A stretch of 64,000 nucleotides of DNA from Diaminobutyricimonas sp. LJ205 (GTDB taxonomy: Bacteria > Actinomycetota > Actinomycetes > Actinomycetales > Microbacteriaceae). The stretch's first letter is position 1. The number at the start of each line of letters is the position of its first letter. Location: the NCBI RefSeq assembly GCF_009755725.1, contig NZ_CP046619.1, forward strand, positions 2,480,001 to 2,544,000, in the 5' to 3' direction. Shown here one piece after another: positions 19,369-28,825 of this stretch. Under the pieces are notes generated by a model. That model did no database searches. It saw only the letters and a program-made list of their open reading frames with translations, and was not told the DNA's origin. Both the position numbers and the translations under genes were made by a program.

Positions 19369-20779
19369 CAATACTCCAATGTGACCCGTTGGGGCTGTCC
19401 TCGATTGAGATCCCCGCGGTGGTCAGTTCGTTGCGGATCCGGTCCGCGGTTGCAAAATCCTTGTCCTGCCGAGCGCGGTCACGCGCTGCCAGCAGGTTGT
19501 CGATCAGGGCGCCCAACGCGACCCGCGCCGGCTCCTCAGCGTCATGCCGCCACTCGGGGCTGAGCGGGTTGATGCCGAGCACCTCGGTCATCGCGGTGAC
19601 CTCTCCGCGGATGCTCGCCACCGTGGCCAGGTCCTCGTCATCAAGCGCGGCGTTGCCGGCGCGCACCCGGTCGTGCAGCACGCCGAGGGCTTCCGGGATG
19701 GCGAGGTCGTCGTCCATCGCCGAGGCGAACGCGTCCGGCACCACGGTCACGCCGTGCGTGGCGAAGCGGGTTTCGGCCAGCCGGCGGTCGGCGCGGACGA
19801 GGAACACCTCGATGCGGTCGAGCGCCGCCTCGGCCTCGTTCAGGGAGCCGTCGTGGTAGTCGATCGTGGATCGGTAGTGCGCGGCGCTCAGGTAGTAGCG
19901 GATCACCAGCGGGGACGCCAACTCGAGGAACTCGGCCGCGTAGATCGAGTTGCCGAGCGACTTCGACATCTTCTGCCCGTTGATGTTCACGAGTCCGTTG
20001 TGCACCCAGTAGCTGGCGTAGGCGTCACCGGCGGCGCTGGACTGCGCGAGTTCGTTCTCGTGGTGCGGGAAGCGCAGGTCGAGGCCACCGCCGTGGATGT
20101 CGAACGCCGGGCCAAGGTAGCGCGAGCTCATCGCCGAGCACTCGATGTGCCAGCCAGGTCGGCCATCGCCCCACGGCGACGGCCAGGCAGCGGACTCGGG
20201 CTCGTCGCTCTTGTGGCCCTTCCAGAGCGCGAAGTCGCGCACATCACGCTTGCCGCGGGTTTCAGCATCGGCGGAGGCCGACATGTCATCCGGCTTCTGC
20301 CGGGTGAGCTCGCCGTAGTCGGGCCAGGTGCGCACGTCGAAGTAGACGTCGCCGGTGGCGTCGTCGGCGACGTAGGCGTGTCCCCGTTCGATCAGCCGGG
20401 TGATGATCTGCTGCATCTGCTGGATGCTGGCGGTTGCGCGCGGTTCGTAGGTCGGCGGCAGGATGCCGAGCCGGTGGTAGCCGGCGGTGAATTCGAGCTC
20501 GTAGCGATAGGCGAGCGCCCACCATGGCTCGTTGCTGCCCACCGCGTTGACCAGGATCTTGTCGTCGATGTCAGTGACGTTGCGCACCAGCGTCACGTCG
20601 AAGCCGCGGTAGCTCAGCCAGCGCCGCCACAGGTCGTAGACCAGGGCGGACCGCAGGTGCCCGATATGCGGCGACGACTGCACGGTGGGGCCGCAGACAT
20701 ACATGCCGACCTTGCCGTCGACGAGGGGAACGAAGTCTTTCAGAGACTGCGATTTCGAGTCGTACAGGCGTACCGTCAC
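19361..20779 (-). CDS. cysS: Cysteine-tRNA ligase
   Basis: A 472-residue class I aminoacyl-tRNA synthetase. The HIGH motif is at residues 38-41, KMSKS is at 270-274, and zinc ligands include Cys29 and the GWHIECSAM and HHENE segments. The GTG start at 20779 begins the conserved MTVRLYDSK. The C-terminal helical anticodon domain is intact. It is not MshC, the mycothiol ligase paralogue, since it is full length and has the anticodon domain. It sits 24 nt downstream of ispDF and overlaps rlmB. Confidence 0.96.
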   Translation of the reverse strand: MTVRLYDSKSQSLKDFVPLVDGKVGMYVCGPTVQSSPHIGHLRSALVYDLWRRWLSYRGFDVTLVRNVTDIDDKILVNAVGSNEPWWALAYRYELEFTAGYHRLGILPPTYEPRATASIQQMQQIITRLIERGHAYVADDATGDVYFDVRTWPDYGELTRQKPDDMSASADAETRGKRDVRDFALWKGHKSDEPESAAWPSPWGDGRPGWHIECSAMSSRYLGPAFDIHGGGLDLRFPHHENELAQSSAAGDAYASYWVHNGLVNINGQKMSKSLGNSIYAAEFLELASPLVIRYYLSAAHYRSTIDYHDGSLNEAEAALDRIEVFLVRADRRLAETRFATHGVTVVPDAFASAMDDDLAIPEALGVLHDRVRAGNAALDDEDLATVASIRGEVTAMTEVLGINPLSPEWRHDAEEPARVALGALIDNLLAARDRARQDKDFATADRIRNELTTAGISIEDSPNGSHWSIDG

Positions 20780-20803
20780 CGGGCAAGTTTATCCGGACGC
20801 ATG

Positions 20804-21973
20804 TCAGGAAGGCAGGCGACCGACCAGCGCCGACGCGATGACGGTGATTCCCTCGCCCCGTCCGGTGAATCCGAGCCCGTCGGTGGTGGTCGCCGCGACA
20901 CTCACCGGAGCGCCGACTTTCGCCGTCAGGTGGGCCTCGATCTCGCGTCGGCGGGGCCCGATCTTGGGACGATTGCCGATGACCTGCACCGCCACGTTCG
21001 CGATCCGGAAGCCGGCGTCGGTCACCAGCGCGACCGTCTCGGCGAGGAACACGTCGCCGCGGGCGTTCTCGAAGCGCGGGTCGGCGGTGCCGAACCGGCC
21101 GCCGATGTCGCCCAGCCCGGCGGCGCTCAGCAGTGCGTCGCAGATCGCGTGCGCCACGGCATCCCCGTCGCTGTGCCCGGACAGACCAGGTTCGTCGGGC
21201 CAGTGGAGACCCCCGAGCCACAGTGGACTGTGCTCGTCGAAGCCGTGCACGTCGATGCCGATGCCGGTGCGCGCACCGGTCATCGTCCCGAGTTCCTGTT
21301 CGGCACGGCGAAGGTCCCAGGAGGTGGTGATCTTGAAGGCATCCGCGGTGCCCGGCACTGTGAGCACCCGGTAACCCGCCGCGGCGAACAGCGCACCGTC
21401 ATCGGTGTACTCCTCGGTGGCCGCCGCGTAGGCGCCGACCAGTTCTGCGCGCGGGAAGCCTTGCGGGGTCTGCACCGCGACCAGCTCGGAGCGGTCGACG
21501 GTCTCCAGCACCGCGGCATCCTCGTCCACCCGTTTGACGGTGTCGCTGACCGGCAATGCCGGCAGCACGCCGTCTCCGCTGACGGTGACCCGGCGGGCGA
21601 TCGCGTCGAACTGCGCGCTGGGTGTCAGCGGTCGGGCGGCGTCGTGGACGAGCACGGTTCGCACCGACTCGAACAGTGCGGCGATCCCGGCGCTCACGGA
21701 CTCCTGCCTGCTTGCCCCGCCGGCAATGACGGTGACATGGTCGGCCGCCGGTCCGGCAACGGATGCCGCCACCTCACGGGCGGCGTCAAGGTGCGAGCTC
21801 GGCGCCACCACGATCACCTGAGCCGGCTCGGCCATACCGAACACCCGCTCCAGCGCGTGGGCGAGGATGGTGCGTCCGGCCAGCGGCACGAAGGCCTTCG
21901 GTTCCGGGCGGCCGAGGCGCGTACCGCTGCCTGCTGCGACCACGATGACGGCGACGGCAGGCTGAACGGGCAT
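20804..21973 (-). CDS. ispDF: Bifunctional IspD/IspF of the MEP isoprenoid pathway
   Basis: A 389-residue fusion. The N-terminal part (about 1-225) is the IspD cytidylyltransferase, with the nucleotide-binding VVAAGSGTRLGRPEPKAFVP and VHDAARPL, and converts MEP to CDP-ME. The C-terminal part (about 232-389) is the IspF cyclase, with metal ligands in GIDVHGFD and SGHSDGDAVAHAICDA and the TTDGLGFTG end. The enzymes catalyse non-consecutive steps (IspE acts between them). Such fusions occur in some Microbacteriaceae and many alphaproteobacteria. The start is ATG 21973; upstream in-frame codons lie in non-conserved sequence. Confidence 0.95.
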   Translation of the reverse strand: MPVQPAVAVIVVAAGSGTRLGRPEPKAFVPLAGRTILAHALERVFGMAEPAQVIVVAPSSHLDAAREVAASVAGPAADHVTVIAGGASRQESVSAGIAALFESVRTVLVHDAARPLTPSAQFDAIARRVTVSGDGVLPALPVSDTVKRVDEDAAVLETVDRSELVAVQTPQGFPRAELVGAYAAATEEYTDDGALFAAAGYRVLTVPGTADAFKITTSWDLRRAEQELGTMTGARTGIGIDVHGFDEHSPLWLGGLHWPDEPGLSGHSDGDAVAHAICDALLSAAGLGDIGGRFGTADPRFENARGDVFLAETVALVTDAGFRIANVAVQVIGNRPKIGPRRREIEAHLTAKVGAPVSVAATTTDGLGFTGRGEGITVIASALVGRLPS

Positions 21974-22038
21974 GCTCCGAGGGTACTGCGGCGGGGGCAT
22001 CCGTTCCGCTCGGAGGATTTCGGCGGCACGATTAAAGC

Positions 22039-22067
22039 ACGAAACCCCTCACGGGGAGGGGTTTCGT
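22039..22067 (-). terminator. Intrinsic terminator between carD and ispDF
   Basis: The arms ACGAAACCCCTC and GAGGGGTTTCGT form a 12-bp stem with a 5-nt loop. On the minus strand it is followed by GCTTTAAT. It lies 16 nt after the carD stop, separating carD from ispDF. Confidence 0.85.
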
Positions 22068-22082
22068 TCTTGTGCCTCAGGG

Positions 22083-22565
22083 CTAGGAGGCGAGAACCTC
22101 GTCGAGAACGCTTGACGCCTTCTCCTCGTCGGTCTTCTCTGCGAGCGCGAGCTCGGAGATCAGAATCTGACGGGCCTTGGCGAGCATCCGCTTCTCGCCC
22201 GCGGACAAACCGCGGTCCTGATCGCGGCGCCACAGGTCGCGAACGACCTCAGACACCTTGATGACATCACCGGACGCAAGCTTCTCGAGGTTCGCCTTGT
22301 AGCGGCGCGACCAGTTGGTCGGTTCCTCGGTGAAGGGAGCACGGAGCACCTCGAACACGCGGTCCAGGCCCTCCTTGCCGATGACATCGCGGACGCCGAC
22401 CAGGTCGACGTTCTCGGCAGGCACCTCAATAGTCAGGTCACCTTGGGTGACGTTGAGCTTGAGGTATTTCTTCTCCTCGCCCTTGATCATTCGGGTTTTG
22501 ACCTCAATGATGGTCGCAGCACCGTGGTGGGGATAGACGACAGTCTCGCCGACCTCAAAAAGCAT
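22083..22565 (-). CDS. carD: CarD-family transcriptional regulator
   Basis: A 160-residue RNA-polymerase-binding factor that stabilises open promoter complexes, notably at rRNA promoters, and is essential in mycobacteria. The N-terminal Tudor-like domain starts [19 protein letters not shown]. The helical DNA-binding domain carries the conserved [15 protein letters not shown] and [19 protein letters not shown]. The ATG at 22565 opens the conserved sequence; the in-frame extension upstream is not conserved. It has its own terminator and is divergent from a lipoprotein gene. Confidence 0.96.
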   Translation of the reverse strand: MLFEVGETVVYPHHGAATIIEVKTRMIKGEEKKYLKLNVTQGDLTIEVPAENVDLVGVRDVIGKEGLDRVFEVLRAPFTEEPTNWSRRYKANLEKLASGDVIKVSEVVRDLWRRDQDRGLSAGEKRMLAKARQILISELALAEKTDEEKASSVLDEVLAS

Positions 22566-22710
22566 AGGATTGATCCTTCCGCAGACAAAAGATTCTACCA
22601 CAGGTAACTCTCAGTTAGGGTTACCTAACAAGCCGCAGCGGGACTGCGCTCGATAGGCTTATGTCAAACCGGGTTGATTCTGCCCGTCTATTGCTCTGGA
22701 GGTCCCAACA

Positions 22711-23184
22711 GTGACACACGGTGCCGTCACGAAGCGCTTCATCTCGGCCGCAGCCCTTGCTGGTGCGTTCGCCTTGGGCCTGAGCGGATGTTCCTACGTG
22801 ACTCCGCAGGCGACGACGGTGGAGTACAGCGCGAGCGATGGGGTCAACGGGACCGTTGGCGACGTGCAGATCAGCAACCTGCTTGCCTTGAGTGAGGATG
22901 GCGCGGATGTCGCCCTCGTGGGTCGCCTGATGAACAACGGCGACTCGAACGCTCAGGTGAAGATCGCCTCCGTGGACTTCCCGGAGATCTCGACCACCGT
23001 GTCCGTCCCTGAGGGCGAGTACGTCGACCTGGGCGCCGATGAGAGCTTCATCCTCGAGGACATCGACGGCGAGGTCGGTGGCGACCTGCACCTCTTCGTG
23101 CAGTACGGCGACAGTGAGCCCACCACACTGAACGTGCCGGTGCTCGACGGTGCCCTTCCGGAGTACGAGCAGTACCTGCCGTAA
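22711..23184 (+). CDS. Putative lipoprotein, copper-chaperone-like size, function unknown
   Basis: A 157-residue exported lipoprotein with lipobox LSGC (Cys27). After a short linker the mature part reads GDVQISNLLALSEDGADVALVGRLMN and then a beta-rich region, resembling small actinobacterial lipoproteins of unknown function. No metal-binding His/Met cluster is visible, so a copper role cannot be argued. The start is a GTG with GGAGG eight nt upstream. The gene ends in a terminator shared with regX3. Its position between carD and regX3-senX3 is reminiscent of other Microbacteriaceae, but no functional link is known. Confidence 0.8.
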   Translation: MTHGAVTKRFISAAALAGAFALGLSGCSYVTPQATTVEYSASDGVNGTVGDVQISNLLALSEDGADVALVGRLMNNGDSNAQVKIASVDFPEISTTVSVPEGEYVDLGADESFILEDIDGEVGGDLHLFVQYGDSEPTTLNVPVLDGALPEYEQYLP

Positions 23185-23200
23185 CCGGCGAAACGTTGAA

Positions 23201-23230
23201 ACGGGTGAGGCGCGGAAGCGCCTCACCCGT
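23201..23230. terminator. Bidirectional terminator between the lipoprotein gene and regX3
   Basis: The arms ACGGGTGAGGCGC and GCGCCTCACCCGT are perfectly complementary over 13 bp around a GGAA loop, followed by TCTCGTT. It serves the two convergent genes. Confidence 0.88.
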
Positions 23231-23235
23231 TCTCG

Positions 23236-23916
23236 TTAAGCCTCGAAGCGGTAGCCCAGACCGCGGACGGTGACCAGCAGCTTCGGATCCGACGGCGTCT
23301 TCTCGATCTTGGATCGGATGCGCTTGATGTGCACATCGAGGGTCTTGGTATCGCCGAAGTAGTCGGCGCCCCACACCCGGTCGATCAGCTGACCGCGGGT
23401 AAGCACGCGACCGGCGTTCCGCAGCAGCAGTTCGAGCAGCTCGAATTCCTTGAGCGGCATGGGCGTCTCGCGGCCGCCGACGGACACCGTGTGCCGCTCG
23501 ACATCCATCCGCACGTCTCCTGCCTCGAGCACGCTGTCGAAAGCGTCCTCGGGTTCGGTGTGCCGGCGGAGCACGGCCCGGATCCGCGCGAGCAACTCGC
23601 GGGTCTTGTAGGGCTTGGTGACGTAGTCGTCGGCGCCGAGCTCGAGGCCGACGACGATGTCCACTTCGCTGTCCTTGGCAGTCAGCATGATGATGGGCAC
23701 GGTCGAGCTCTGGCGGATCTCACGGCAGACCTCGGTGCCGGGCAGCCCCGGCAGCATCAGGTCAAGCAGCACCATGTCGGCGCCGGCCCGTTCGAACTCG
23801 GCGAGGGCGGCGGGTCCGTCCGCGGCAACCGTCGTTTCGTATCCCTCTCGCTCCAGCAGGTACTGCAGCGGCTCGCTCAGCGCGGGCTCGTCTTCGACGA
23901 TGAGGATGCGGGTCAT
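23236..23916 (-). CDS. regX3: Phosphate-responsive response regulator, RegX3/PhoP type
   Basis: A 226-residue OmpR-family regulator. The receiver phospho-acceptor is Asp52 in LLDLMLPG, with acidic ED near residue 8, Thr at LTAKD and Lys101 in VTKPYKT. The C-terminal winged helix carries LLRNAGRVLTRGQLIDRVWG and DVHIKRIRSKIE. It is close to mycobacterial RegX3, which activates phosphate-starvation genes. Its start overlaps the end of the sensor gene by 4 nt (ATGA). PhoU, encoded divergently upstream, and the pst operon about 12 kb away are the likely functional partners. Confidence 0.93.
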   Translation of the reverse strand: MTRILIVEDEPALSEPLQYLLEREGYETTVAADGPAALAEFERAGADMVLLDLMLPGLPGTEVCREIRQSSTVPIIMLTAKDSEVDIVVGLELGADDYVTKPYKTRELLARIRAVLRRHTEPEDAFDSVLEAGDVRMDVERHTVSVGGRETPMPLKEFELLELLLRNAGRVLTRGQLIDRVWGADYFGDTKTLDVHIKRIRSKIEKTPSDPKLLVTVRGLGYRFEA

Positions 23917-25067
23917 TCTTGGCCTCCCAGGCTTGCTGCGGTGGCATGGGATGCCTCCGGCAGACGGATTGTGAAGGTGGAACCGCGTCCGGGTTGTGAC
24001 CAGACGCGGATGTCGCCGCCGTGGTTCTGCACGACGTGCTTGACGATCGCGAGTCCCAGTCCGCTGCCGCCGGTGTTGCGGCTGCGGGCGGGGTCAACGC
24101 GAAAGAATCGTTCGAAGACGCGGTCGAGTTCGTCTTCGGGGATGCCGATGCCCTGGTCGGTGACGGCAATCTCGACGATGCCATCGGCGACCGAGACGCC
24201 GACGCCGACGCGGGAGGAATCCGGCGAGTATTGGATCGCGTTCGAGATGAGGTTGTGCACGGCCATCTCCAGCATCGCCTCGTCGCCGTACACCTGGGTG
24301 CCGGCATCACCTCCGCTGATCAGCTGGATCTTGTTCGAGTCCGCGACCACCCTGCTCTGGTCGATCGCCGTCGCAATGACCGTGTCGATGTCGACGATCG
24401 CGGGGTGGGTCAGCGCGTCGTTCGCCTGCAGGCGGGACAGCTCGATGATCTCCTGCGTGATCCGGCTCAGCCGATCCGATTCCTTGGTGAGCCGCTTGGC
24501 GAATCGGCGAACCTGTTCGGGATCTTCGCTCGCGGATTCGAGCGCTTCGGCAAGCAGGGTGACCGCGCCGATCGGCGTCTTCAGTTCGTGACTGATGTTG
24601 GCGACGAAGTCCCGTCGCACCTCTTCAAGCCGGTAGGACTCGGTGCGGTCCTCGGCGAGCAGCAGCACGTACCGGGCGCCCAGCCTGGCGACACGCACGA
24701 ACAGGTGGATGCTCGCGTCTCCGAACGGGCCGCGCGACAGGTGCAATTCATCGGTGACCGCCTCGCCGCTCCGACGCGCCTTGTCGACCAGTTTCACCAG
24801 CTCGGGGTGCACCAGCGACTGGTTCCAGACCAGACCGAACGCCATCGCACCCGGGCTCGCCTTGATCACGTTGTTCGACGGGTCAAGCACAACCCCGGCC
24901 GATTCGAGCGCGTCGATCACCTGGTCGACGCCATCCGGCACCGCCGAGGTGACCACGTCGACGGCCTGACGTCCGCGCCGGGCCGAAAGGTAGATCACCA
25001 GCATCGAGCCGACGCCGACAATGATGCCGAATGCCAGGGAGAGCGGCACCAGCCACGCGGGATCCAT
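23913..25067 (-). CDS. senX3: Sensor histidine kinase SenX3/PhoR type
   Basis: A 384-residue membrane sensor. The N-terminal transmembrane segment spans about 6-28. A PAS-like region follows (about 50-140), then the dimerisation/phosphotransfer domain with His160 in SHELKTPIGA and the ATPase domain with N box NLISNAIQYS, G1 VTDQGIGIP and GSGLGLAIVKHV. Like SenX3 it has very little extracytoplasmic sequence, so it probably reads phosphate status through PhoU and the Pst transporter. It is translationally coupled to regX3 and divergent from phoU. Confidence 0.93.
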   Translation of the reverse strand: MDPAWLVPLSLAFGIIVGVGSMLVIYLSARRGRQAVDVVTSAVPDGVDQVIDALESAGVVLDPSNNVIKASPGAMAFGLVWNQSLVHPELVKLVDKARRSGEAVTDELHLSRGPFGDASIHLFVRVARLGARYVLLLAEDRTESYRLEEVRRDFVANISHELKTPIGAVTLLAEALESASEDPEQVRRFAKRLTKESDRLSRITQEIIELSRLQANDALTHPAIVDIDTVIATAIDQSRVVADSNKIQLISGGDAGTQVYGDEAMLEMAVHNLISNAIQYSPDSSRVGVGVSVADGIVEIAVTDQGIGIPEDELDRVFERFFRVDPARSRNTGGSGLGLAIVKHVVQNHGGDIRVWSQPGRGSTFTIRLPEASHATAASLGGQE

Positions 25068-25232
25068 AGCCCTAAGATTAGTGAGATCGGGCGGGCCGCC
25101 TTCACCGATCGGCCATTCTGCCGGGGTAGGTTGGTAGTTGTTCAGGCAGACGACACCCGGCGTTAACCTCTGCGCGGCAGTGTTGCCCGCGGTCGGGTTT
25201 TACATCGTCATGCCCGTCGGGAAGGGACGAAC

Positions 25233-25901
25233 ATGCGCGAGGTTTTCCAGCAAGAACTACGGGAAGTCCAGGACGGGCTCGTCGAGATCGCTTCGCTGGT
25301 CGCCGTGGCGATTGAGAACGCCACCCGGGCTTTCAACGAGTCGAACGTGTCGCTGGCCGAGCAGGTCATCGCCGATGACGACCAGATCGACGAGGCGACG
25401 CGCGCCCTGGACGAGCTGGCCATCGACATCCTCGCCCGCCAGCAGCCCGTGGCCCGCGACCTCCGCATCGTAGTGAGCGCGCTGCGCATCTCTGCCTCGC
25501 TTGAGCGCATGGGCGACATGGCCACCCACATTTCGCAGCTGGCCCGGTACCGCTTCCCCGAGAAGGTTGTTCCGAAGCAGCTGCGAAGCACATTCGCCGA
25601 GATGGGTGCCGTCGACGTCCTCCTCGCGAACAAGCTGACCGAACTACTGCGAAACACCGACAACGTCGGCCTCGCCGATGAGATTCGCAACGATGACGAC
25701 AAGCTCGACAATCTGCACCTGAGCGTCTTCGACTCGATGCTCGGCGAGACCTGGAAGGGCGGCGCAGAAGACACTGTCGACGCGACTCTCGCTTCGCGCT
25801 ACCACGAGCGCTTCGGCGACCACGCGGTTTCGATCGCCAAGAAGGTCAAGTACCTGGCCACCGGCGACTGGGTTCCCGGCGAGGGCCCAAGCACCCACTG
25901 A
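25233..25901 (+). CDS. phoU: Phosphate signalling protein PhoU
   Basis: A 222-residue protein of two three-helix PhoU repeats with metal-binding E/DxxxD patterns, for example in SLERMGDMATHIS and RYHERFGDHAVSIAK. PhoU links the Pst transporter to the SenX3/PhoR sensor and restrains phosphate uptake when phosphate is plentiful. It is divergent from senX3-regX3, a typical actinobacterial arrangement, and it is separated from pstSCAB here. A strong bidirectional terminator follows. Confidence 0.95.
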   Translation: MREVFQQELREVQDGLVEIASLVAVAIENATRAFNESNVSLAEQVIADDDQIDEATRALDELAIDILARQQPVARDLRIVVSALRISASLERMGDMATHISQLARYRFPEKVVPKQLRSTFAEMGAVDVLLANKLTELLRNTDNVGLADEIRNDDDKLDNLHLSVFDSMLGETWKGGAEDTVDATLASRYHERFGDHAVSIAKKVKYLATGDWVPGEGPSTH

Positions 25902-25910
25902 ACTTAACGA

Positions 25911-25947
25911 AGAAGCGCCCCGCAGTTAATGACTGCGGGGCGCTTCT
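25911..25947. terminator. Bidirectional terminator between phoU and gpmA
   Basis: Sixteen-base arms (AGAAGCGCCCCGCAGT and its complement) surround a 5-nt loop, and TGTTTG follows on the plus strand. The hairpin sits between the two convergent genes. Confidence 0.92.
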
Positions 25948-25959
25948 TGTTTGCTGGGG

Positions 25960-26703
25960 TTACTTCTTGCCCTGCGCTGCCACGGCCGCGGCACCGGCGG
26001 CGGCCGCCTCCGGGTCGAGGTACTCGGCCGGCTTCACCGGCATGAAGTTCTCGTCGAGCTCGTAGACCAGCGGGATGCCGGTGGGGATGTTCAGTTCAGC
26101 GATCTCGTCGTCGCTGATGCCATCGAGGTGCTTGACCAGGGCACGCAGCGAGTTGCCGTGCGCGGTGACCAGCACGGTCTTGCCAGCGGCGAGCTCCTTG
26201 GTGATGTCCGACTCCCAGTACGGCATCATCCGGTCGATCACCAGCTTGAGGCTCTCGGTGCGAGGCAGGTCGTCGCCGAGGTCGGCGTAGCGCTCGTCGT
26301 TCGCCTGGCTGTACTCGTCGCTGTCGTCGAGCACCGGCGGCGGCACGTCGAACGAACGACGCCAGGTCTTGAACTGCTCGGGTCCGTACTGCTCAAGCGT
26401 CTGCGCCTTGTCCTTGCCCTGCAGCGCACCGTAGTGGCGCTCGTTCAGCCGCCAGCTGCGCTTCACCGGCAGCCACATCCGGTCGGCTTCCTCGAGTGCG
26501 TAGTTCGCGGTCTGGATGGCCCGGCTGAGCACGCTCGTGTATGAGACATCCGGCTTCAGCCCGGACTCGGCCAGCAGCTGCCCGGCACGCTTGGCCTCGA
26601 CGATGCCCTGCTCACTGAGGCGCACATCCACCCATCCAGTGAAGAGGTTCTTCTGATTCCAGTCGGACTGGCCATGGCGCAACAGGATGAGCGTGTGAGT
26701 CAT
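25960..26703 (-). CDS. gpmA: 2,3-bisphosphoglycerate-dependent phosphoglycerate mutase
   Basis: A 247-residue glycolytic enzyme that interconverts 3- and 2-phosphoglycerate. The catalytic His is in [10 protein letters not shown] (about residue 10), and the second His is in [24 protein letters not shown] and the conserved RRSFDVPPP segment identify the cofactor-dependent class. The C-terminus is an Ala-rich tail. It is convergent with phoU. Confidence 0.96.
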   Translation of the reverse strand: MTHTLILLRHGQSDWNQKNLFTGWVDVRLSEQGIVEAKRAGQLLAESGLKPDVSYTSVLSRAIQTANYALEEADRMWLPVKRSWRLNERHYGALQGKDKAQTLEQYGPEQFKTWRRSFDVPPPVLDDSDEYSQANDERYADLGDDLPRTESLKLVIDRMMPYWESDITKELAAGKTVLVTAHGNSLRALVKHLDGISDDEIAELNIPTGIPLVYELDENFMPVKPAEYLDPEAAAAGAAAVAAQGKK

Positions 26704-26742
26704 GCCTCCAGCCTATCGAGCGCTGGGTCGCGCCCTCTTCCC

Positions 26743-26798
26743 CGGGTCGAGCCCTCCCGCTGGTCGAGTCCTCCCGCTGGTCGAGCCTGTCGAGACCC
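26743..26798. repeat. REP-like element copy 2, tandem half-units
   Basis: CCCGCTGGTCGAG occurs at 26756-26768 and again at 26773-26785, preceded by a degenerate CGGGTCGAG and followed by CCTGTCGAGACC. Only the left arm of the family is present, in tandem, so no hairpin forms. It fills the divergent space between gpmA and the methyltransferase gene. Confidence 0.75.
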
Positions 26799-26811
26799 CG
26801 AGGCTGCAAAG

Positions 26812-27678
26812 ATGGAAGACATGGTCGAGGGGCGGGTGACCCGGGGGACGACGGGCACGAACCGCCTGCGCCGCGTCGACCGTTGGGTCGCCGCCCTTCC
26901 ATTGCTGCGCCGCGCGGACCGGCCGCTCGTGGTCGACCTCGGCTACGGGGCGAGCGCGGCGACCACGCTGGAACTGCATCACCGGCTGGTGCGGGTGCGT
27001 CCGGATGTCGATGTCCTCGGTTTGGAGATCGATCCTGAGCGGGTCCGGGTGGCCTCAGAGCAGCTTGACCGCTGGCGGGCGCACGTTGCCGCGACCCGGG
27101 CGTTGCGCACCCCACGCGGCGGGCACGTGCACCCCGGCAGCGCCCACGCCGGGCGGATCAGGTTCGCGCTGGGCGGCTTCGAGGTGCCCACCCCCGGGAA
27201 CCGGCAGGCCACCGTCATCCGGGCCTTCAACGTGCTGCGCCAGTACGACGAGCACGAAGTCGCCGCCGCCTGGCAGCGCATGGTTGCCCGGCTGCAGCCC
27301 GGCGGGGTGCTCGTCGAAGGAACCTGCAGCGAAATCGGCCGGGTGTCCAGCTGGGTCGCCGTCACCGCCGACGGCCCGCGCGCGCTGACCATCAGCCTGC
27401 GGCTCACCGACCTCGAGAAACCGAGCATCGTCGCCGAGCGCCTGCCGAAGGCGCTGATTCACCGGAACGTGCCCGGCGAACGGGTGCACGAGCTGATGAA
27501 TGCCCTCGACCGGCACTGGCAGTTCAACGCCGGGCTTTCGGTGTACGCGCCATCGCAACGCTGGATCGCCACCGTGAAGGGTCTCCGCGCTGACGGCTGG
27601 CCACTGCTCGGCAGCCGGAACCGGTGGCGGCTCGGCGAGGTGACCGTCGCCTGGGAGGCGGTCGCTCCTCTCCCCTGA
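26812..27678 (+). CDS. Class I SAM-dependent methyltransferase family protein
   Basis: A 288-residue protein with a Rossmann methyltransferase core: motif I as LVVDLGYGASAATTLEL and the post-I acidic segment VLGLEIDPERV, then PTPGNRQATVIRAFNVLRQYDEHEV and LQPGGVLVEGTCSE. The substrate is unknown. The ATG at 26812 directly follows the repeat element; a second ATG nine nt downstream is possible. Neither has a strong ribosome-binding site. There are no membrane segments. Confidence 0.78.
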   Translation: MEDMVEGRVTRGTTGTNRLRRVDRWVAALPLLRRADRPLVVDLGYGASAATTLELHHRLVRVRPDVDVLGLEIDPERVRVASEQLDRWRAHVAATRALRTPRGGHVHPGSAHAGRIRFALGGFEVPTPGNRQATVIRAFNVLRQYDEHEVAAAWQRMVARLQPGGVLVEGTCSEIGRVSSWVAVTADGPRALTISLRLTDLEKPSIVAERLPKALIHRNVPGERVHELMNALDRHWQFNAGLSVYAPSQRWIATVKGLRADGWPLLGSRNRWRLGEVTVAWEAVAPLP

Positions 27679-27702
27679 CCGGCGGATGGCGCCAGGGGAT
27701 GG

Positions 27703-28818
27703 TCAGACCCCGGGCAACAGGGCCTGAGCGTCGGTGGCGGGCATCCCGGACGCCACCAGCAGGTCGACCAGTAGCGGCCGGAGCATGAGCACGAGCATGG
27801 TCTCCGCCATCGAGGACTCCGGCAGAAGCGCGTCTGGATCCAGTTGTTCCGCCACCGTGGAAAGGATGCCGCGGGCGCGGTCCAGCTCGGCGCCGTCTTC
27901 GATCGCCGCGGCGAGGCATCCGATCCCCTGCGCGGTCTCTTCCATGAGCGCCCCGAGCTTCGGCCGCGGTTCGCGATCACGCACCAGGAATGTGATCCGC
28001 CGCACGATCAGCCGCAGGTGCCGAGCGGTGAGATCAGCGCCGTGGAGCAGCCGCTCCTGCCGCCGCAAAACGGGCAAGTGCCGTCGCAGGAACGGTGAGA
28101 TGCGCGCGACAGCGACCGCCGAGTCGAGCGACACGGTCCAGTTGTCGACCTGGGCCTGGGTGCGCCGCAACCGTTCCAGTCCGAGCGTGGCCGCCGCCTC
28201 GTCAGCGTGCCGCAGCGCGTCGATCGCAGACGAGAGCGCCTCACCGATCGCCGAGTAGAGCAGTCGACCGTCGCGCCGGGCCGCGGATGACGGGTCCCGC
28301 GGAATGAGCGCGGTGACGACGATGGCGACGATTCCGCCGACCAGCCCGTCCACGCTGCGCACGTACACGCCGCCCTCAGGCGCGGGCATGATCATCACCA
28401 TCGCCGATTGCACGGCGGCCGCCACCACGAACGTGTTGCTCGTGGAGGCGAACCGGGCGATCACGAGGGTGGCGCCGAGTGCCACTGTCAGCTGCCAGGC
28501 ACCGGTTCCGGCAAGTATCCAGAGGGTCTCGCTCAAAGTGATGCCGACGAGCATTCCGGCGGCCTGCTCGATGATCTGCCGCGGACGCGCGTCTCGTGTC
28601 AGGCCGAGCGACGACACGACAACGGTCACCGCAAGCACGGGCGACTCGTGACCGAGCAGGTAGTACGCCAGAAGGTAACTGAGCAGCGCGGCCACCACGA
28701 TCTGCACGATCGCCGGCGTCGAAGTCCACACACGGCTGAACGCGTGGCGCACGGCGACCCGATAACGGACGCCCCGTTCCAGCCGAGCGAGCGCGTCGGC
28801 GTTTCGCTGGCCGCTCAC
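27703..28818 (-). CDS. FUSC-family (aromatic acid exporter-like) membrane protein
   Basis: A 371-residue protein with about six hydrophobic helices in the first half (for example IVQIVVAALLSYLLAYYL) and a long cytoplasmic helical part rich in Arg and Leu. This is the usual layout of the FUSC/ArAE superfamily, which includes aromatic acid and fusaric acid exporters. The substrate is unknown. The GTG at 28818, 7 nt after the ygfZ stop, is preferred to an upstream start that would run inside ygfZ. It is the last gene of a five-gene minus-strand run. Confidence 0.82.
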   Translation of the reverse strand: MSGQRNADALARLERGVRYRVAVRHAFSRVWTSTPAIVQIVVAALLSYLLAYYLLGHESPVLAVTVVVSSLGLTRDARPRQIIEQAAGMLVGITLSETLWILAGTGAWQLTVALGATLVIARFASTSNTFVVAAAVQSAMVMIMPAPEGGVYVRSVDGLVGGIVAIVVTALIPRDPSSAARRDGRLLYSAIGEALSSAIDALRHADEAAATLGLERLRRTQAQVDNWTVSLDSAVAVARISPFLRRHLPVLRRQERLLHGADLTARHLRLIVRRITFLVRDREPRPKLGALMEETAQGIGCLAAAIEDGAELDRARGILSTVAEQLDPDALLPESSMAETMLVLMLRPLLVDLLVASGMPATDAQALLPGV

Positions 28819-28825
28819 CGCCGGG

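Noticed and set aside
19544..22261. Plus-strand open frame of 905 codons
   Set aside because: It is antisense to cysS and ispDF; the sense genes have complete catalytic motifs and operon context.
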